From the NCBI GenBank assembly GCA_005406025.1, contig BGZK01000019.1, positions 62,001 through 126,000 on the forward strand: 64,000 nt of DNA, in the 5' to 3' direction. The stretch is from Eumeta japonica. Lineage: Eukaryota; Arthropoda; Insecta; Lepidoptera; Psychidae. The position numbers were made by a program, and so were the translations under genes. The notes below the pieces were generated by a model. That model ran no database searches, had not been told where the DNA came from, and saw only the letters and a program-made list of their open reading frames with translations. Below are positions 1-12,326 of this stretch, piece by piece. Numbering within the stretch: the stretch's first letter is position 1; each line of letters starts with the position of its first letter.

Positions 1-3000
1 ACTTACTAGTGTCATTTTTTGCTTCCTCGCCAGTTACACGCATATATATAAGATGAAACTTTAATTACAATAGAAAAAACACAATCTAAGGTCCCATTGT
101 CAAGTCAAGCCACCCAATAAGGTAACTTTGGTTATGAAACATAAAAAAAACATTGAAGCCGTCAAATGCAGAAATTGGTTTAAAACAAAATCAATAAAGA
201 AATATTAAAAAAAAAAACAAAATTACTGAAAAATAAATGCGTTACAGGTCCTCTAACCGACGACAAGTACATGAGGTACGTAAAATTACAGGAAATACAA
301 AAACACAATAACAACTCGGTCGATGTGCAGGTCTCGTCTCGAAAATCAAGAGCAAACACACAAACGAATGTGTAGTACATATAGACTTTTTTATCTATTC
401 TGTCTTAAACGTATGCTGCTGGACAAAACCTTCTTCGCCATTCTAAATTCCCACGGCACACGACCCTAGACCGCATGTAACTAACGGTGGCCCTTGACCA
501 CGTCGTCAGTACAGTCCAAGTCGGGGATCTCTTCCGATGCGACGAGTATTCCGTGGTCAGTTCGCAGTCTTTCTTCCTTATCGGTTATCGCTTTAACGAG
601 CGATGCGGCCTGCGCACTGCCACTTCGACTTGCTCATTAGGTGAGTTATATCATTTGCTCTGGTTATTTCGAACATTCCTTCATTTTGGAATGTATTTCG
701 CAGAGTACCTCTAAACGTAGCTCTTGTATTTACAGATATTTTACATGGAGCAGACATACCAATATACATAAATAAACATGTGTTGTTCTCCTCAAACCTG
801 GCAGCGACGCCTACGTAATCCTACGACAAATAACCGTCTTTACGGTTTTGTTTAACACAACGACTAGCACCATGAGTTAGTTACATACCAACGTTTACAT
901 ACATCTTTCATGCTGTGTTTTTCAGTTTCAGCACCTTGTAGCTCATTACATATGGATAAGAGATAAAAAAAGTGAACTTAAATAATTATATAAGTACTTG
1001 TTATGTTATACAACTGTTTAATTTTGGAAAACTAAAAATTATTTATGCTGAAGCAGATACGTATCTGATATGTGCCATTTTCTAAGTCCTTAAATACATT
1101 ATTTTAGTGGTTGTTAATTCTTTTTATTAAATGTGACATCGAATCTCGATACATAATTATAAAAAAATTATTATGGACTAGAATATATAAAAGTTTTATG
1201 AATACGAACAACAATATTCACAGTGTAAAATACATATAAGTTTTGCGAAATATTTGTATATAGAAACATATATAGAAGTACCTTTATTACAATTCAATAT
1301 CTGTCATGATTACACGACATTATTAATAACCGAATTTCATTGAACAACTAACTGATACGTCATTGTGCACCACGCGACATTATTTGTGACAAATGCGCGT
1401 CACGTGCGTCACATGCTTAAAATACACTCTGACCAGATTTTACTAACTCGCCAAAAAAGTCATAATTTCATAAAGATTCATATATGACCGAACATGCTTC
1501 AAAAATGGATAAGTAAATAGTTGATATAACAACAAAAACAGCACGCTTTATCGCTTTGCGTGTCAGTAATAAATTCACGCATTTGGTAGCACACCGTTTG
1601 GTACACCATTTGGTAGCAGTTTTATTCAAAGTTCTGTATTGTTACTACTAAATAGTCATGTTTTAACATAAAGAAATCATCGAAATATGAATAGGAAATT
1701 TTCATGTGATAATCAATTCGGTAGTTTCAATAACATGCAAAGCTCTATACAAGTCTGCTTGAATATCTATCTATTCCTATTTAAAATTTCTTTTACATTT
1801 TGAATAAATTTTTTTACGTATCTACTCTTATTTGGCATTGAATTATGATAGAAAAGAAGAATACAGTGCATTAAAAATTATAAAACTAGTAAAAACCTTT
1901 TCCAGGAATTGTTATTATAACAATTTAAATGAGCTTGTACGTACTACGGATAAACAAATATACAAAAATTGCGATCTTTCATCTTTCACAATTGCTCGCG
2001 ATTTATTTTTATAATGAGAAAATCTATACTATCTTTTAGAGTTGTAGACTACAAATAAATTAGTTATACAAAAACGGCATAACCTTATAAAGGAGAACAT
2101 TTTTTTTAATAATGGTAACAAAATGTAGTCGGTATTCATTTTGGTCTTTAATAATATAAACCAAAAGGACGCAGAATTTTAAAATATTTTCTTTTTTAAA
2201 ATACACGTTTTATTTATTTTTTACATATTTCCTACAAAGTAGCTTTTAAAATGTATAGTTTGTATCGCACAAATTTTATTACTGATGTCACATAAATGTT
2301 TTATTACTAGTATACTTCTCAAATTTTATTTAAAATAATACTGTTTTAAACAAAGATCCATCATTGTAAGCAATTAAATAAAATGCAAAAATAAATAAAA
2401 TATAGGTAAGTCTATTTATGTATGATAGCTTATGAACTGTTGTAATTTCAAAATATACAATAATAATAATAAAAATTACTTACTAATAATTAATAAGCTG
2501 TACCGAAATTGATTAAACTGCGAAATTACAGAACTATGAATTCCAAGATTTTTTTAGGTTACTGAAACAAAGTAACGTATACTAAGATTGAATATATGAT
2601 ATTCTTTGTTGCGATATTATGGAATAAGATTGAAGTGCACGTCAACAATGCAATAATAGTTTTCTTTCTTATATTCGGCCAGTGGATTATGATTAGGTTG
2701 TAAGACCGAGGGCAGGCGGGATAGGTATCGTAATAGGGCTCGGCTTAAGCACGGGCAGAGGCCGGCATTCACTATCCAGAAACGAGAATTTTGTTGCTTT
2801 ACTGCTACAATTAGACGACACAATTAGGAGAGTCTTGGTCTTTAAATGGCTACCTTGAATATAATCTGAGTATGTTTCCTTTATATCGGATGAATATGAA
2901 ACGCGTTAAAGACTTGGCGGATATTGAATTCGCGTTTAATCTTCTACGTGGGCCAATCTTAAGGTCCTTAGAAAATTCAAAACTGAACAAATTAGAAAAT

Positions 3001-3074
3001 TATTTTTAATATTATTGTTTTTCCAAAGATTAAGATTAATATATCGCTGCACTCGATGAAACTACTGAGAGGAA
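1..3074. other. Unassigned AT-rich noncoding DNA
   Basis: No coding region or recognisable transposon was found here. Most of it is AT-rich with short chance frames. Two blocks are less AT-rich than their surroundings: about 420-650, which ends in a donor-like CATTAG|GTGAGT, and about 2,690-2,790. Neither has a reading frame resembling a protein family I know. They could be regulatory DNA or worn repeats. Confidence 0.5.
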
Positions 3075-3985
3075 CACTACCCACTACATTTAGGGGTCTG
3101 CTTCCTCGGCGTCCCTAAACCACTTTCTTTAATTTTAGAAAATAATTTAAAATCCCAAGGTAAAAGATCTGGACTATAAGTTGAGCGAGCCACTATTTCT
3201 ATATCATACGTCCCCAAGTAGTAAGTTGTCTATCTGGCGGTATGTAGTGAGTCTTTGTTATGATGAAGGAGAATGCTATCGCGAGGTCATTTTTCCCGAA
3301 CATTTTCTAAAACAAGAGGCAAACAATCGTTAGTGTATCATTTTGCAGAGATCATTGTTTTATCTTGTAGTGCAACTGTTGCATAATAACCTGTCATTCA
3401 GAAGAAAGAGGCCACTATCTTCTTTCTGACGCTTCGCCCTTGTTTTACTTTAACAAGCAACTACTTCAAAGGAAACACCATGAGCGGACTTTCTTTAGGT
3501 TTCGGAATCGTGACAGTAAATCAAGCTTTCGTCACCTGTTACCATATCGTATACAGCATTTGAGTCACCACCGGCAAATCTTTGCATCATTTCCCGACAC
3601 CAATTAACATGTTTTTAGCCTCGGTCGAATTATTAGATATCTGAATACAAAGTTTCCTGACCGCTAAGTGTCCATGACAGAATTTGTAGACTTGACAATA
3701 GCAATGCCTAAGCTTGTCCAAATCTGCTGGTATGTAACTCTCTTGTCAGTCTCTATCATGAGCCGCAGAGCAATGTCCTTGTCTTCGGTCATCGCCGTAG
3801 AAGGACGTCCCTCACGCGCATCATCAGTTAGATTAGTGAAACCACGTGTGAATTCGTTAAACCAGTCATAAACAGTGACAAGGGATGAAGCTTCATCTTG
3901 AAAGGCGAACCGAAGTCTGTTATCACTTTCTTATTGACTTAAATGGCGACGAAAGATATACAAAATCTTTTCGCGTTAGATTCAT
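3075..3985 (-). pseudogene. Decayed mariner-family transposase (copy 1)
   Basis: This is a relic of an IS630-Tc1-mariner transposase, the enzyme that cuts and pastes its own element. Read on the minus strand from an ATG at 3,985, the protein pieces follow the family order. First comes an N-terminal helix-turn-helix region with 'VTVYDWFNEFTRG' and 'REGRPSTAM'. Then 'RVTYQQIWTSLGI', then 'VTGDESLIYCHD' holding the first catalytic Asp. Then 'ILLHHNKDSLHTA', where the second catalytic Asp (normally HHDN) appears as Asn. Last is 'YSPDLLPWDFKLF' with the final Asp of the DD34D triad. Several stops and frameshifts separate the pieces, so it is inactive. I could not find matching terminal repeats, so the element ends are not set. 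It is more decayed than the copy at 24.8 kb and differs from it in sequence. Confidence 0.85.
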
Positions 3986-4104
3986 GTCGACGTTAGACAA
4001 ATAATTTTCTTTTCGCTGCCAATTTTTAAAAACAAATGACAGATAAATGCAATACACATAACAAGATTGACAAAAAGTTCCATTTTTTTAAATTTAAATA
4101 TGTT

Positions 4105-4256
4105 TTTAGGGTTCCGAGCCAAAATAACAGAAACAGAACCTTTATAATTATATATGTCCGTCCGCCCGTCAGTTCGCATATAATTTGCTCGGTCGCTCGA
4201 CGTGAAGTTAGAACAATATATTTATCAAGCAAACTAACAATAATTTGTTTAACACG
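4105..4256 (+). repeat. Partial copy of AGGGTTCCG dispersed repeat
   Basis: It begins TTTTTAGGGTTCCGAGCCAA and continues through CCGTCCGCCCGTC. It is the head of the repeat that starts again at 4,257, so the two lie head to tail. The 'AGGGTTCCGxxCCAAA ... CCGTCCGTCCGTC' start resembles a repeat scattered through many lepidopteran genomes. The overlapping frames on both strands here are not genes. Confidence 0.6.
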
Positions 4257-4805
4257 TTTTTTAGGGTTCCGACCCAAAATAACAAAACTAAGGGTTCCCC
4301 TTAGTTTCGCCATGTCCATCCGTCCGTCCATCTGTCACAGGCCTTTTCCTCAAAAAATACAAGATGTATAATTTGTACATTGATAAAATTCTGAGCATAC
4401 ATGTCATATGAGCCGCTACTCAGCTTCGTAGTTATATAACAAAAATAAATACGTACAGGGAGGGCACTTCATACATGTAAGAAAAGCTGAAAAAAAAAAT
4501 TCAGCAAATATCAACTAGTGGCACATATTTCGACAGTTTTTTTAAGAACACTTTAAGGTTTTTAAACAATTTTTTTTGATTACGTGAATAAGTTCAGAAA
4601 TAATCTCTTAGAAATTAGTAGAAGTTTTGTCCCTCCATTAATTTTTAAGGCGCGTGTCTAAAAAATGTAAGAAAATAACGAAGGTAACGCTTATAAAATA
4701 CTTCAAACAAAAATTATTTTGAGCATTGGATATGGACAAACTGCGCTTCTCAACAAAAGGACGTAAGTGCCATAAACATACGCTCTTTTGCTGATACACT
4801 TTAGC
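4257..4805 (+). repeat. AGGGTTCCG dispersed repeat, long copy
   Basis: A repeat of about 550 bp that matches 56,965-57,505 along its length. Shared landmarks are AGGGTTCCGACCCAAAATA, GTCCGTCC...TCTGTCACAGGCC, TTTTTTTGATTACGTGAATAA and the end block CTGCGCTTCTCAACAAAA. The last ~65 bp form an inverted repeat (CAACAAAAGGACG against CGCTCTTTTGCTG). That tail occurs a third time, alone, at about 14,096-14,163. No coding capacity is seen, so it is probably a non-autonomous element of unknown class. Confidence 0.65.
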
Positions 4806-7484
4806 TTATACTTATTTAATACTACTAGTCGATCTAACTTGTTTTTCTAGATATAGGCGACTAAAGTGGTTAGAGATTATTTTTATCTTAAAGATTTTGC
4901 ATATTTTAACAATAATAGAGAAATGCTAAAAGTCCCTGGAGAGAGCCATTAATTTGCTCACCTTTCGTCAAACCCATAACCGCTGCTGAGAGAAATAGAA
5001 ATAGAAATCACCAGTTGAAAGGAAAATAATGGGAAAGTGAGAAATAAATAAATGAATTATTTAACTTACTTTTGACGTATCTTTATATATCCATTATCTT
5101 CTGGGATTGTTGCCAGCGAATTTTTTTGTCTTAGATCGCAACACAAACGCCAATGTCAGGGCGCAAGATAAAAATATGATTTAGGATGAGCTAGGTCTCA
5201 GCCGATCGGAAAGAGTGTCATCTTAAGATTGATATGCTGGAACTTAATGTCTCCCTCTGCAACAAATATGTCGAGACGCTTGCTTAGGTGAGACTCGAGG
5301 TTCTAAGCTCGAATACCGCCTCATACGCTATAACCACATAGCACACTACCTATGTCAACTACCTTGTTCATCGAAGGGATGCTGTTTGAACTCTAGATTT
5401 GTCGTTGATTTAGAACTCGGACATCGCAAGAGCTATAGATTAACTAGCAGTATTATTTATTGTTTTTTGTAGAAGTCTTGCATTCGTGAAATTGTGAGAC
5501 ACACCTATTTTAACAATATAAAACTGGCGAAAAAATGAAGGTTTTAAACTGCCGCTACAGGGACAGAGGACTCAAAACATTGATGTAAAACTACAGTAAA
5601 TTGCTGCGTCAGTTTTTGACACGGCATTATTGAGGCGTATACACCCCCGCGATTTTTTAAATTCACATTAAGCACATTGAAACTTAAGCCCTCGATGCGG
5701 GCCCGACGCAGGTGGGTAACCATTAATGGCCGCTTTCACCGATGTTTCCGTGACTCTAGAACGTCGCTCTGAAATACGCTCCGCGTACCGCGAGAGCGAG
5801 CGATCTAATTTGACTTAAATCAAACCTCATTGGGCGGTTTGCCCGGCGTGTCAATATTGGAACCGTCGTTGTTCGAAGGCAGCGCTTTCAACCTCGCCCG
5901 CCGCCGCCCAGAAAATTGCTGTTCTTCCTTATGTCGTTCGGTTTTAAACACTTTGCACGAAAAATATAGTAACGATCTTCGACGACTTACTGTCTACTCT
6001 TCTTTAAAAGATTCATCATTTCGACTCCTAGTCACCTTAAATTCTAAATTATCGTCAGCCGACAACTTTATCAGTATTAGTGGGCTAAAATGTCCACTTT
6101 TACTTGTCATAGGACATTACAACAAATCGCTTTATCAATTGTCTGGATAACGACTAATAATGGTTTATGCGCATACCGATGGGACGTATCAAATCCTGAT
6201 CGGACTCATTCAATGTTGTACACTGAATACACGTTGTAAATGTGTATTCACTACACAATAGGTAAATAGGAAAAAATCTGTTTTTACATCAAATGCATCA
6301 AAAAGTACTAGAACTTAGTTGTAAGCGTGTTGCAAAATTTGGGCGGTAGTGAATTACAATGCATTCAGTGTCCCTCACTTTGCAATGCAAAAATAAGGCC
6401 GTTTGCTTTTCGTTGTCGCGTGCTGAACCACGGACAGAAGCTATTTTTGTGTCAGATAAGCTTTTTTTAACGTTACATTTTTTTTTCGTAGGAGCTTCTA
6501 AAAAAATCTTGAACATTCGGTAGACAATAAAATTCGACGTTAAATACACAAACAGCACTAATGAATCCACAAGATTTACGTCGTAAACAATTTTTGGTTG
6601 TAAAACATAATTTTAATGTCTTGCACTACGCTTGTTTAGAATTTCTGTATTTAACTTAGGAACTCTTTATAACATTTTTAGGGTTCCACACAACCGATGA
6701 AAAAACGTTTTTTATTTCTACATATCTCGCGTCTGTCTAACCTTTAGCCACAACTTATCTTATCCAAATCATTAGACGAAAAAAAGTTGTGATGTGATAG
6801 ATAAATCGAACTAAGGAACTCAATCATGAACATTTTAGCGTAAATGATTTCATTCTGATTTTGGTTGAGGTATCACGACGTTCTAAATAGCTATAATTAA
6901 GTGCGTCACATGACATAGTAAATGTTCGTATATATTATGATAAATACCAATATTGCTGTTATAGTTATAAAAGCATATTTCAAAATAAATTAAAGAAACA
7001 TACAAAAATCGAGTATTTCCTCTTTCTCTGCGAAACTATTCTGCGTGAAATTTTAAAATAAAGAATTGTAACATAGGAAATCATTCATAATTTACTAAAC
7101 TAAAATCTTCAGTTATTAAATCCCCAAATATTACATGTAAACTAAATATAAGAGATAATATTATCACATTAAAAATTATAAAATATCATATGTGCAGTTT
7201 CATATATTAGTATAGATAGATAAAAAAGTGTCTAACTTCTTATTCCAGGAAGTATACTACTCGTATTTAAAATTTGATTAAAGTCGGTCCTGCAGTTCCT
7301 TCATGAAAATTGGTATGCAAAATATTCATCAAGAACGATCAAACTTTTCTTAAGTTATAAAGAGACAGGCAGAAAAAAAATTTATAAATTGTACAATTGA
7401 GGTCAGTAAGTCACAAACGAATATTTATCATTAAATTTTACAAACATATTGTATGTACAGATAGACGCTACATATGTACATCAT
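4806..7484. other. Unassigned DNA with a CpG-rich block
   Basis: No gene was recognised. About 5,690-5,930 is distinctly GC- and CpG-rich (GCGGGCCCGACGCAGG, CCCGCCGCCGCCCAG) within an AT-rich setting. The 106-codon plus frame at 5,830-6,150 overlaps it but shows no family motif. A weak AGGGTTCC-like fragment lies near 6,680. The block could be a regulatory element. Confidence 0.4.
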
Positions 7485-7498
7485 ATATATGTATATAC

Positions 7499-7553
<55 letters not shown>
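7485..7553. repeat. (TA)n microsatellite
   Basis: A nearly pure run of alternating TA, with a few interruptions at its left edge. It produces the Tyr-Ile repeats in frames on both strands, which are artefacts. A shorter TA run lies at about 7,940-7,958. Confidence 0.95.
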
Positions 7554-7557
<4 letters not shown>

Positions 7558-7959
7558 AGTAGTAGGTGACATAGGGGGTATCCGACCTCCCTGCTTGCAT
7601 ATGAGGGTCTGTGGGTTCGCGTTCAATTTCAAATTAGAATAGAATAAAACATTCGAATCCGAGCTCTCGCATAACAATTGAGTAGAACTAGAAAGAAGTA
7701 CAGAGAAAGGGGACGAGGGCTGATGCCCGAGTTTACAAGTTTTATAGTAATAAAGAGTGAATTGTTATAATAAGTTGATAAGTAAAAGTATAGAGATAAT
7801 AGAAGGAAAGTTTGAAGAACTGGTTAATAAACATATCGATCTAGAAGGAATATTCTCTTTAATTTCGAATACTAGAATCTTTGGTCTTCTTAAGAGACGT
7901 ACCTCTCGTCGAGTAGAATAAAAACAAGAAAAGCTCTACAATATATATATATATATATG

Positions 7960-8545
7960 TGCGCGTATGTGTGGGTATCTTAATATATATAAACAATTTA
8001 TGTAACGTTGTTTGTCCGCGATGGACTTCTAAACTACTTAAACGATATGAAATTTTACACAGAAACCTATTGTTCTACGAATCGCATAACATTAAATTTA
8101 AATCCATTACTATATTTAAAAACAAAAGTATAAGACTTAGACCGGTAACGGTATTTAAATTTAAAAACGTGACGAGCCGAAACAATAACGAGACCGGGGT
8201 CAAATTGAGTGCGGGACCGGTATCAGAATCAAGAGCTTGATCAGTATAGAAACACAAGTCCGGCTTTTTCGAAATCGGAACCGTGACTGGTGGTGGAATC
8301 AGAAATGAAATTAGGACGGGGAACAAAATAGAGAACGGGACCAGGATCAGAGTTGGAAGCGGGACCGAGATTGAAATTAAGAATGAGAATGAATCGAAAA
8401 CAAGTGTGAAGTTGGGATCAGAATTAAAGTGTGACTGGGATCTAAATCGAAATCGAGACTGACAATGAGATTGCTGATGCTCGACGTAAAAGATGAAAAA
8501 AATCATCCATTAAACGGTAAAGCCACCCACAAGAAAGGGCAGAAC
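7960..8545 (+). repeat. Degenerate GGRATC-hexamer repeat unit
   Basis: It starts with a TTTGTCCGCGATGGACTTCT block, passes through a TTTAAATTTAAAAAC block at about 8,150, then becomes a purine-rich degenerate hexamer tract to about 8,470 (GGACCGGTATCAGAATCA, GGGACCAGGATCAGAG). The hexamer register gives a long Ser/Phe/Pro frame on the minus strand that is not a gene. Related tracts lie at 9,650-9,725 (minus), 37,780-38,060 and about 49,490-49,550. A similar purine-rich repeat with a 'GTCCGCGAT' head is common in Lepidoptera. Confidence 0.6.
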
Positions 8546-9539
8546 AACGTCCGACGGGCCAGTTTGTAGTAGTATAGATTTTAAGGAGTTGTACACGGAG
8601 CTTGTACGGAACCCTTTTGAAGCAGATCCGAGAGGCGTTGGAGCGGCTTCTTTTTCATATTTTATTACGGACAAGAAATCAGCCGTATCCAGTCTAGACG
8701 ATTCTTCAGAGTCCTTGAAAGAAATTATTCAGATGTATAAATTAAAATTAATTACTTATAAGAATTAGCTTGTTCGAGTTGAGTTACTTTCATCTTGTCT
8801 TTTATTTTTAATAAGTACGTATACGAAACAAAATAAAATAAATGCTGCAAAACGAGTTGTATATGTTCCTGTTAATCAGTATTTAATATGTTAGTGCTGG
8901 GCATGCTCTCCTATATTGCTTTTATTTCCGACTGAGGAACGTGACCTTAAACCCATGTCGATCCAGTACGAATTGGGAGCTGATCACCACCATTGTCACC
9001 ATTGCGGTGACAAAGTTCTTAACTAAATACTTAACGTGCTCTCCAGGCCACGGACTGGGTCGAATAGACTTACGCTAAACACTAAATAAAACTACAATAA
9101 AAAAAAACAATGTATCTCTTCTGATAGGCCAGTAATACTTCGTAACCGCTGCTGACACATGCTTTTTTTAAAAGGACAAAAGCGGCTTTCTTGCTCTAAA
9201 ATATGATGACCATAGCGTCATGGCAATATAGGTCACGATGAAGATATCCAGTCGGAATAACATAACAAATAACGTCGCTGGCCGGTAAACAAGATTCACG
9301 GTTAGAATGTGAGGTTTATTTTTATAGCATTCGTTTCAGATAGCTCTTACGTCCGCATTCTAGAGTCGTTCGGGACAAAAGAGCTTGCGAGAGACGTCTC
9401 ATTAGTCGCATCTTATACTTTCTCGCAATTGCTTATGATTTAATATAATCTATTCTATTTAAGATCTTGCAAATCTATTTTAACACAATCAAAAAGGAAT
9501 TGCCGAAAATCCGAAGAATAGTAAACATAATTAAATAAC
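8546..9539. other. Unassigned DNA, possible old repeat
   Basis: No gene was found. About 8,930-9,020 holds a GATCACCACCATTGTCACC stretch resembling blocks at 20,670-20,770 and 40,450-40,560. These may be one old dispersed repeat. The rest is AT-rich. Confidence 0.35.
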
Positions 9540-9589
9540 ACTTACTTGTACGAATATAGATACACAATATACATAGATACATAATACAC

Positions 9590-9735
9590 TACCCGTTCCC
9601 CGCTTGCATCGCCGTACATAAATTTAAATTTGGCAATGATCACTTCCAAATGCATTCCGCTCTGGACTTCGATTCCGGTCCCACTCTCCATTACAATACT
9701 GATCCCAATAGTGGTGTTAATATATCCTTTCATTT
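9590..9735 (-). repeat. GGRATC-hexamer repeat, minus strand
   Basis: Read on the minus strand the sequence steps in hexamers (GGGATC, GGGACC, GGAATC, GAAGTC, GGAATG) and then enters an AAATTTAAATTT block. This matches the unit at 7,960-8,545 in opposite orientation. The 63-codon minus frame here is a by-product. Confidence 0.55.
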
Positions 9736-10959
9736 ATATGTATCTAAAGAATGTGTGATTCATAGAAAGAAGTGAATGATTGATAATTCAACGCACAACC
9801 AAAAATACTGGCTCAAGAGACTTGAAATTTTGCAGAAAAATTCCTGCTATAACGTAAACGAGCACTAAGAAAGGATTATTAGAAATTTCCCAATTAGGTG
9901 GTGAAAATGTTGAAATACTGCTGTATGTTAAATTGAACCCGTTAAAGCTGCAAATATCATATTTAACATTTTTATACAATCGTTTACTTTACCTAAGGGT
10001 AGTTATTCACACGACCTAACAAAAGTCAATCACATAACTTTAACGCTAAAGTATAAAATACATAAACAGTTTATAATTAATGTTTACTTCACGACAGCTG
10101 ATGGAGTTGTTTAAATTGTTTGGCAAGCGTAGTCTGCCATGCGGAGAAATAATAATTGTATTTAATATTCAGTTAGATTCAAAATTGTATAAGTGACTTT
10201 TTTATCATAAATATATGATAGAAACATTATTACCGATACTGGGTATGCATCCACATATTGCAGTTTGAACTTCACACGGCAGATTGCGAGCCCATCGTCG
10301 TGTGGTGTTTTAAACCTCGAAGTGGGAATCTCCGTATTATATTTTGTTTCGCTATTGTTGATGACATTGTTCAATAAGCAAAATGTGTACTTAAGTTTAG
10401 AAACTCATTGGTACACACTTGAGATTTAACCCTCTTCCTTCGTGTTAAAAGTCGAAACTGTCTGAAAAAAGTTGAAACTATCCTTCCACCGAGCTACCAT
10501 TGCTCTAAATTACTGGAAACTCGCTTAGATGAGTATGTCAACTGTACCCGAGGCCGCATTGACCATGCAGCGTGCGGACCGGCGACGTTTTCCCAAATGA
10601 TAAGAAAACAGTCCTCAAAAAATTCACGCCTTTGCTCCGTTAGCAGACCACTAGTTCAGACACTTCATACACAAAATTTTATTTATTACAATCTATTTTT
10701 TCGCATGACCAGTTTGTACGTGACTTTATCCCAGTTTGAAAATGACGCAATTCAGCCTACATACCTATGTAGGCATAGACATACATAGGAAAATAAAACC
10801 ATCACCTATCACTTCAAACGTTGTTTTCGATGAAGTTTTGTAAAACAGTTTAAAGAAAGTCATATCTGACAAAAGAAATATATATGATTTTTCTGTGTTT
10901 ACAATACAATATATTATATATAATGAAATGTAATTTTTGCAATATAACTGATACTTATA
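9736..10959. other. Unassigned DNA with a weak exon-like frame
   Basis: Mostly AT-rich. On the minus strand about 10,231-10,350 holds a frame with balanced codons, reading 'SRFKTPHDDGLAICRVKF'. It is bounded by an AG upstream and GTAATA downstream. The 'DDGxxxCR' pattern recalls an immunoglobulin F strand, but a match this short can arise by chance. I do not call a gene. Confidence 0.25.
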
Positions 10960-11003
10960 AATGCTTTTCAAAACCTTTTATTAATAAGGTTTTGAAAAGC
11001 ATT
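10960..11003. repeat. Perfect 18-bp hairpin
   Basis: The arms AATGCTTTTCAAAACCTT and AAGGTTTTGAAAAGCATT are exact reverse complements around an 8-nt AT loop. There is no T-run terminator and no repeat copy in the window. Confidence 0.85.
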
Positions 11004-12127
11004 AATAATGCTTAATATTAAACCTTTTAATAATAATACATGACTGATCAAGATACCGAAAGAATTATTTGCACGCGTCATCGAGTAACACATTATTTTA
11101 ATTCATTAATGTAACTTTAAAAACATGGCTTTTGTGTGGAGTTTAGCCTTTTGTGTGCTAAAAAACCATAAGGAACAATTTTTTTTCCCTTTGAATGATA
11201 CTTCTATAATGCAGAGTACAGAAAAAAAACAAACAAACCCGTTTGACTCGTTATTCAGAACTAGGTATTTCGCATAACTCAACAGGGAAAAAATTGTCAC
11301 TTTGTTTGTCTCTGAAAAGTAAATACCTACCAAACGAATACAAGCGTGGTTTCGTACCCATTAGTACAGCGGGAACGTTAAAAACGACTTCTCGTATTAT
11401 GTCGTTGTTTTTTTTTTCACAATACAGCCATCTCCCGTGCCCTTGCACACCGGTGAACTCTTCACGGGCCATTAGCCGACACAAATAGACCGTGTGTGGC
11501 CCTAAGCCAATACTCTTGAACCCTACTCATAAAACCACAACGGACTTTCTGTCTGCATTTTTCCCCTGACAATATTCTCCGTGATTAATGAACGAGCGTT
11601 CGGAAGCGGTTACGCAAACCCTCATGTCTAAGACTGTGCTACTTTAAAAATAGTATTGCGTAATTTCTGACGAGTGGTTAAAGTTTACGTTAAACGGCGA
11701 CTCCGGCAACTGTTATAAGCGTTAATGACTTCAGCCAATAGCATGATCTATTGATGAGCCTAAATTGTGACATATTCTAAGATGTGCTTTAATAGCAACT
11801 CTGGACAGGCAAGTCCAGTTACACATTTAAGTACTACTTAAGCAGATGCGCTAAATTCAATTTTTTCATAGTTTTGAAAATTTAATTACAAAAGGAACGG
11901 GACAGGCGATATTTTAAATATTACATGAAGCAAATAAAGTACAAAGTAATGAAAATGCTTTCAAAAAAATATTGTTAATTTTAATTTAATAATAATAGTT
12001 ATTATTATTTTTGTGATGATTTTTCAATCATCTTTCAAACTTCTTATTAGAAATGGTGTTTCGAGAATTAATTTAAATCTATGATGATAATCGTCGTGAT
12101 ATTCACGTCGTGATAGACACTCTGGAG
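11004..12127. other. Unassigned noncoding DNA
   Basis: No gene, transposon protein or clear repeat was recognised. Frames overlapping at about 11,243-11,488 on both strands have no recognisable motif. Confidence 0.45.
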
Positions 12128-12235
12128 AGTGGTGGTGGCTGATGGCCAATGGTTAAGGGCAGTACAACGCGCACTGCCGCTCTGAATTACCGGCGAATAA
12201 CGTAATGCGCAGGTTCAAATTCTTTCTTCTTCTCC
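12128..12235 (+). repeat. tRNA-headed SINE-like unit
   Basis: It carries a box A-like GATGGCCAATGGTTAAGGGC and a box B-like AGGTTCAAATTC about 60 bp further on, followed by a pyrimidine-rich stretch. The internal GCGCACTGCCGC...GTAATGCGCAGGTTCAAAT layout resembles tRNA-derived SINE heads in Lepidoptera. It does not fold as a functional tRNA. It sits just upstream of Penelope copy A. Confidence 0.5.
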
Positions 12236-12326
12236 GACACTTACCTCTTTCCCCCGGGTTCCTATTTTACGCCATTGCGACGCTTTCGTGACTAAATTCA
12301 TAGCAACAGAGTGTCATATGTTGTAT

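Noticed and set aside
3668..3871. 67-codon plus-strand frame
   Set aside because: It is the antisense of the first mariner relic.
4026..4371. Overlapping frames of about 100 codons on both strands
   Set aside because: They lie over the AGGGTTCCG dispersed repeats. Both strands are open and the peptides repeat themselves.
4736..4803. Helitron 3' end
   Set aside because: A hairpin is present but no CTRR terminus or 5' TC start could be placed, so the class is left open.
7397..7677. Tyr-Ile repeat proteins on both strands
   Set aside because: They are translations of the (TA)n microsatellite.
8075..8506. 143-codon minus-strand frame
   Set aside because: It is produced by the degenerate GGRATC hexamer repeat. 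Composition is low-complexity Ser/Phe/Pro/Leu with no domain.
9542..9733. Possible exon 'SGTGIEVQSG...' on the minus strand
   Set aside because: The DNA steps in GGRATC hexamers and matches the nearby repeat in reverse orientation.
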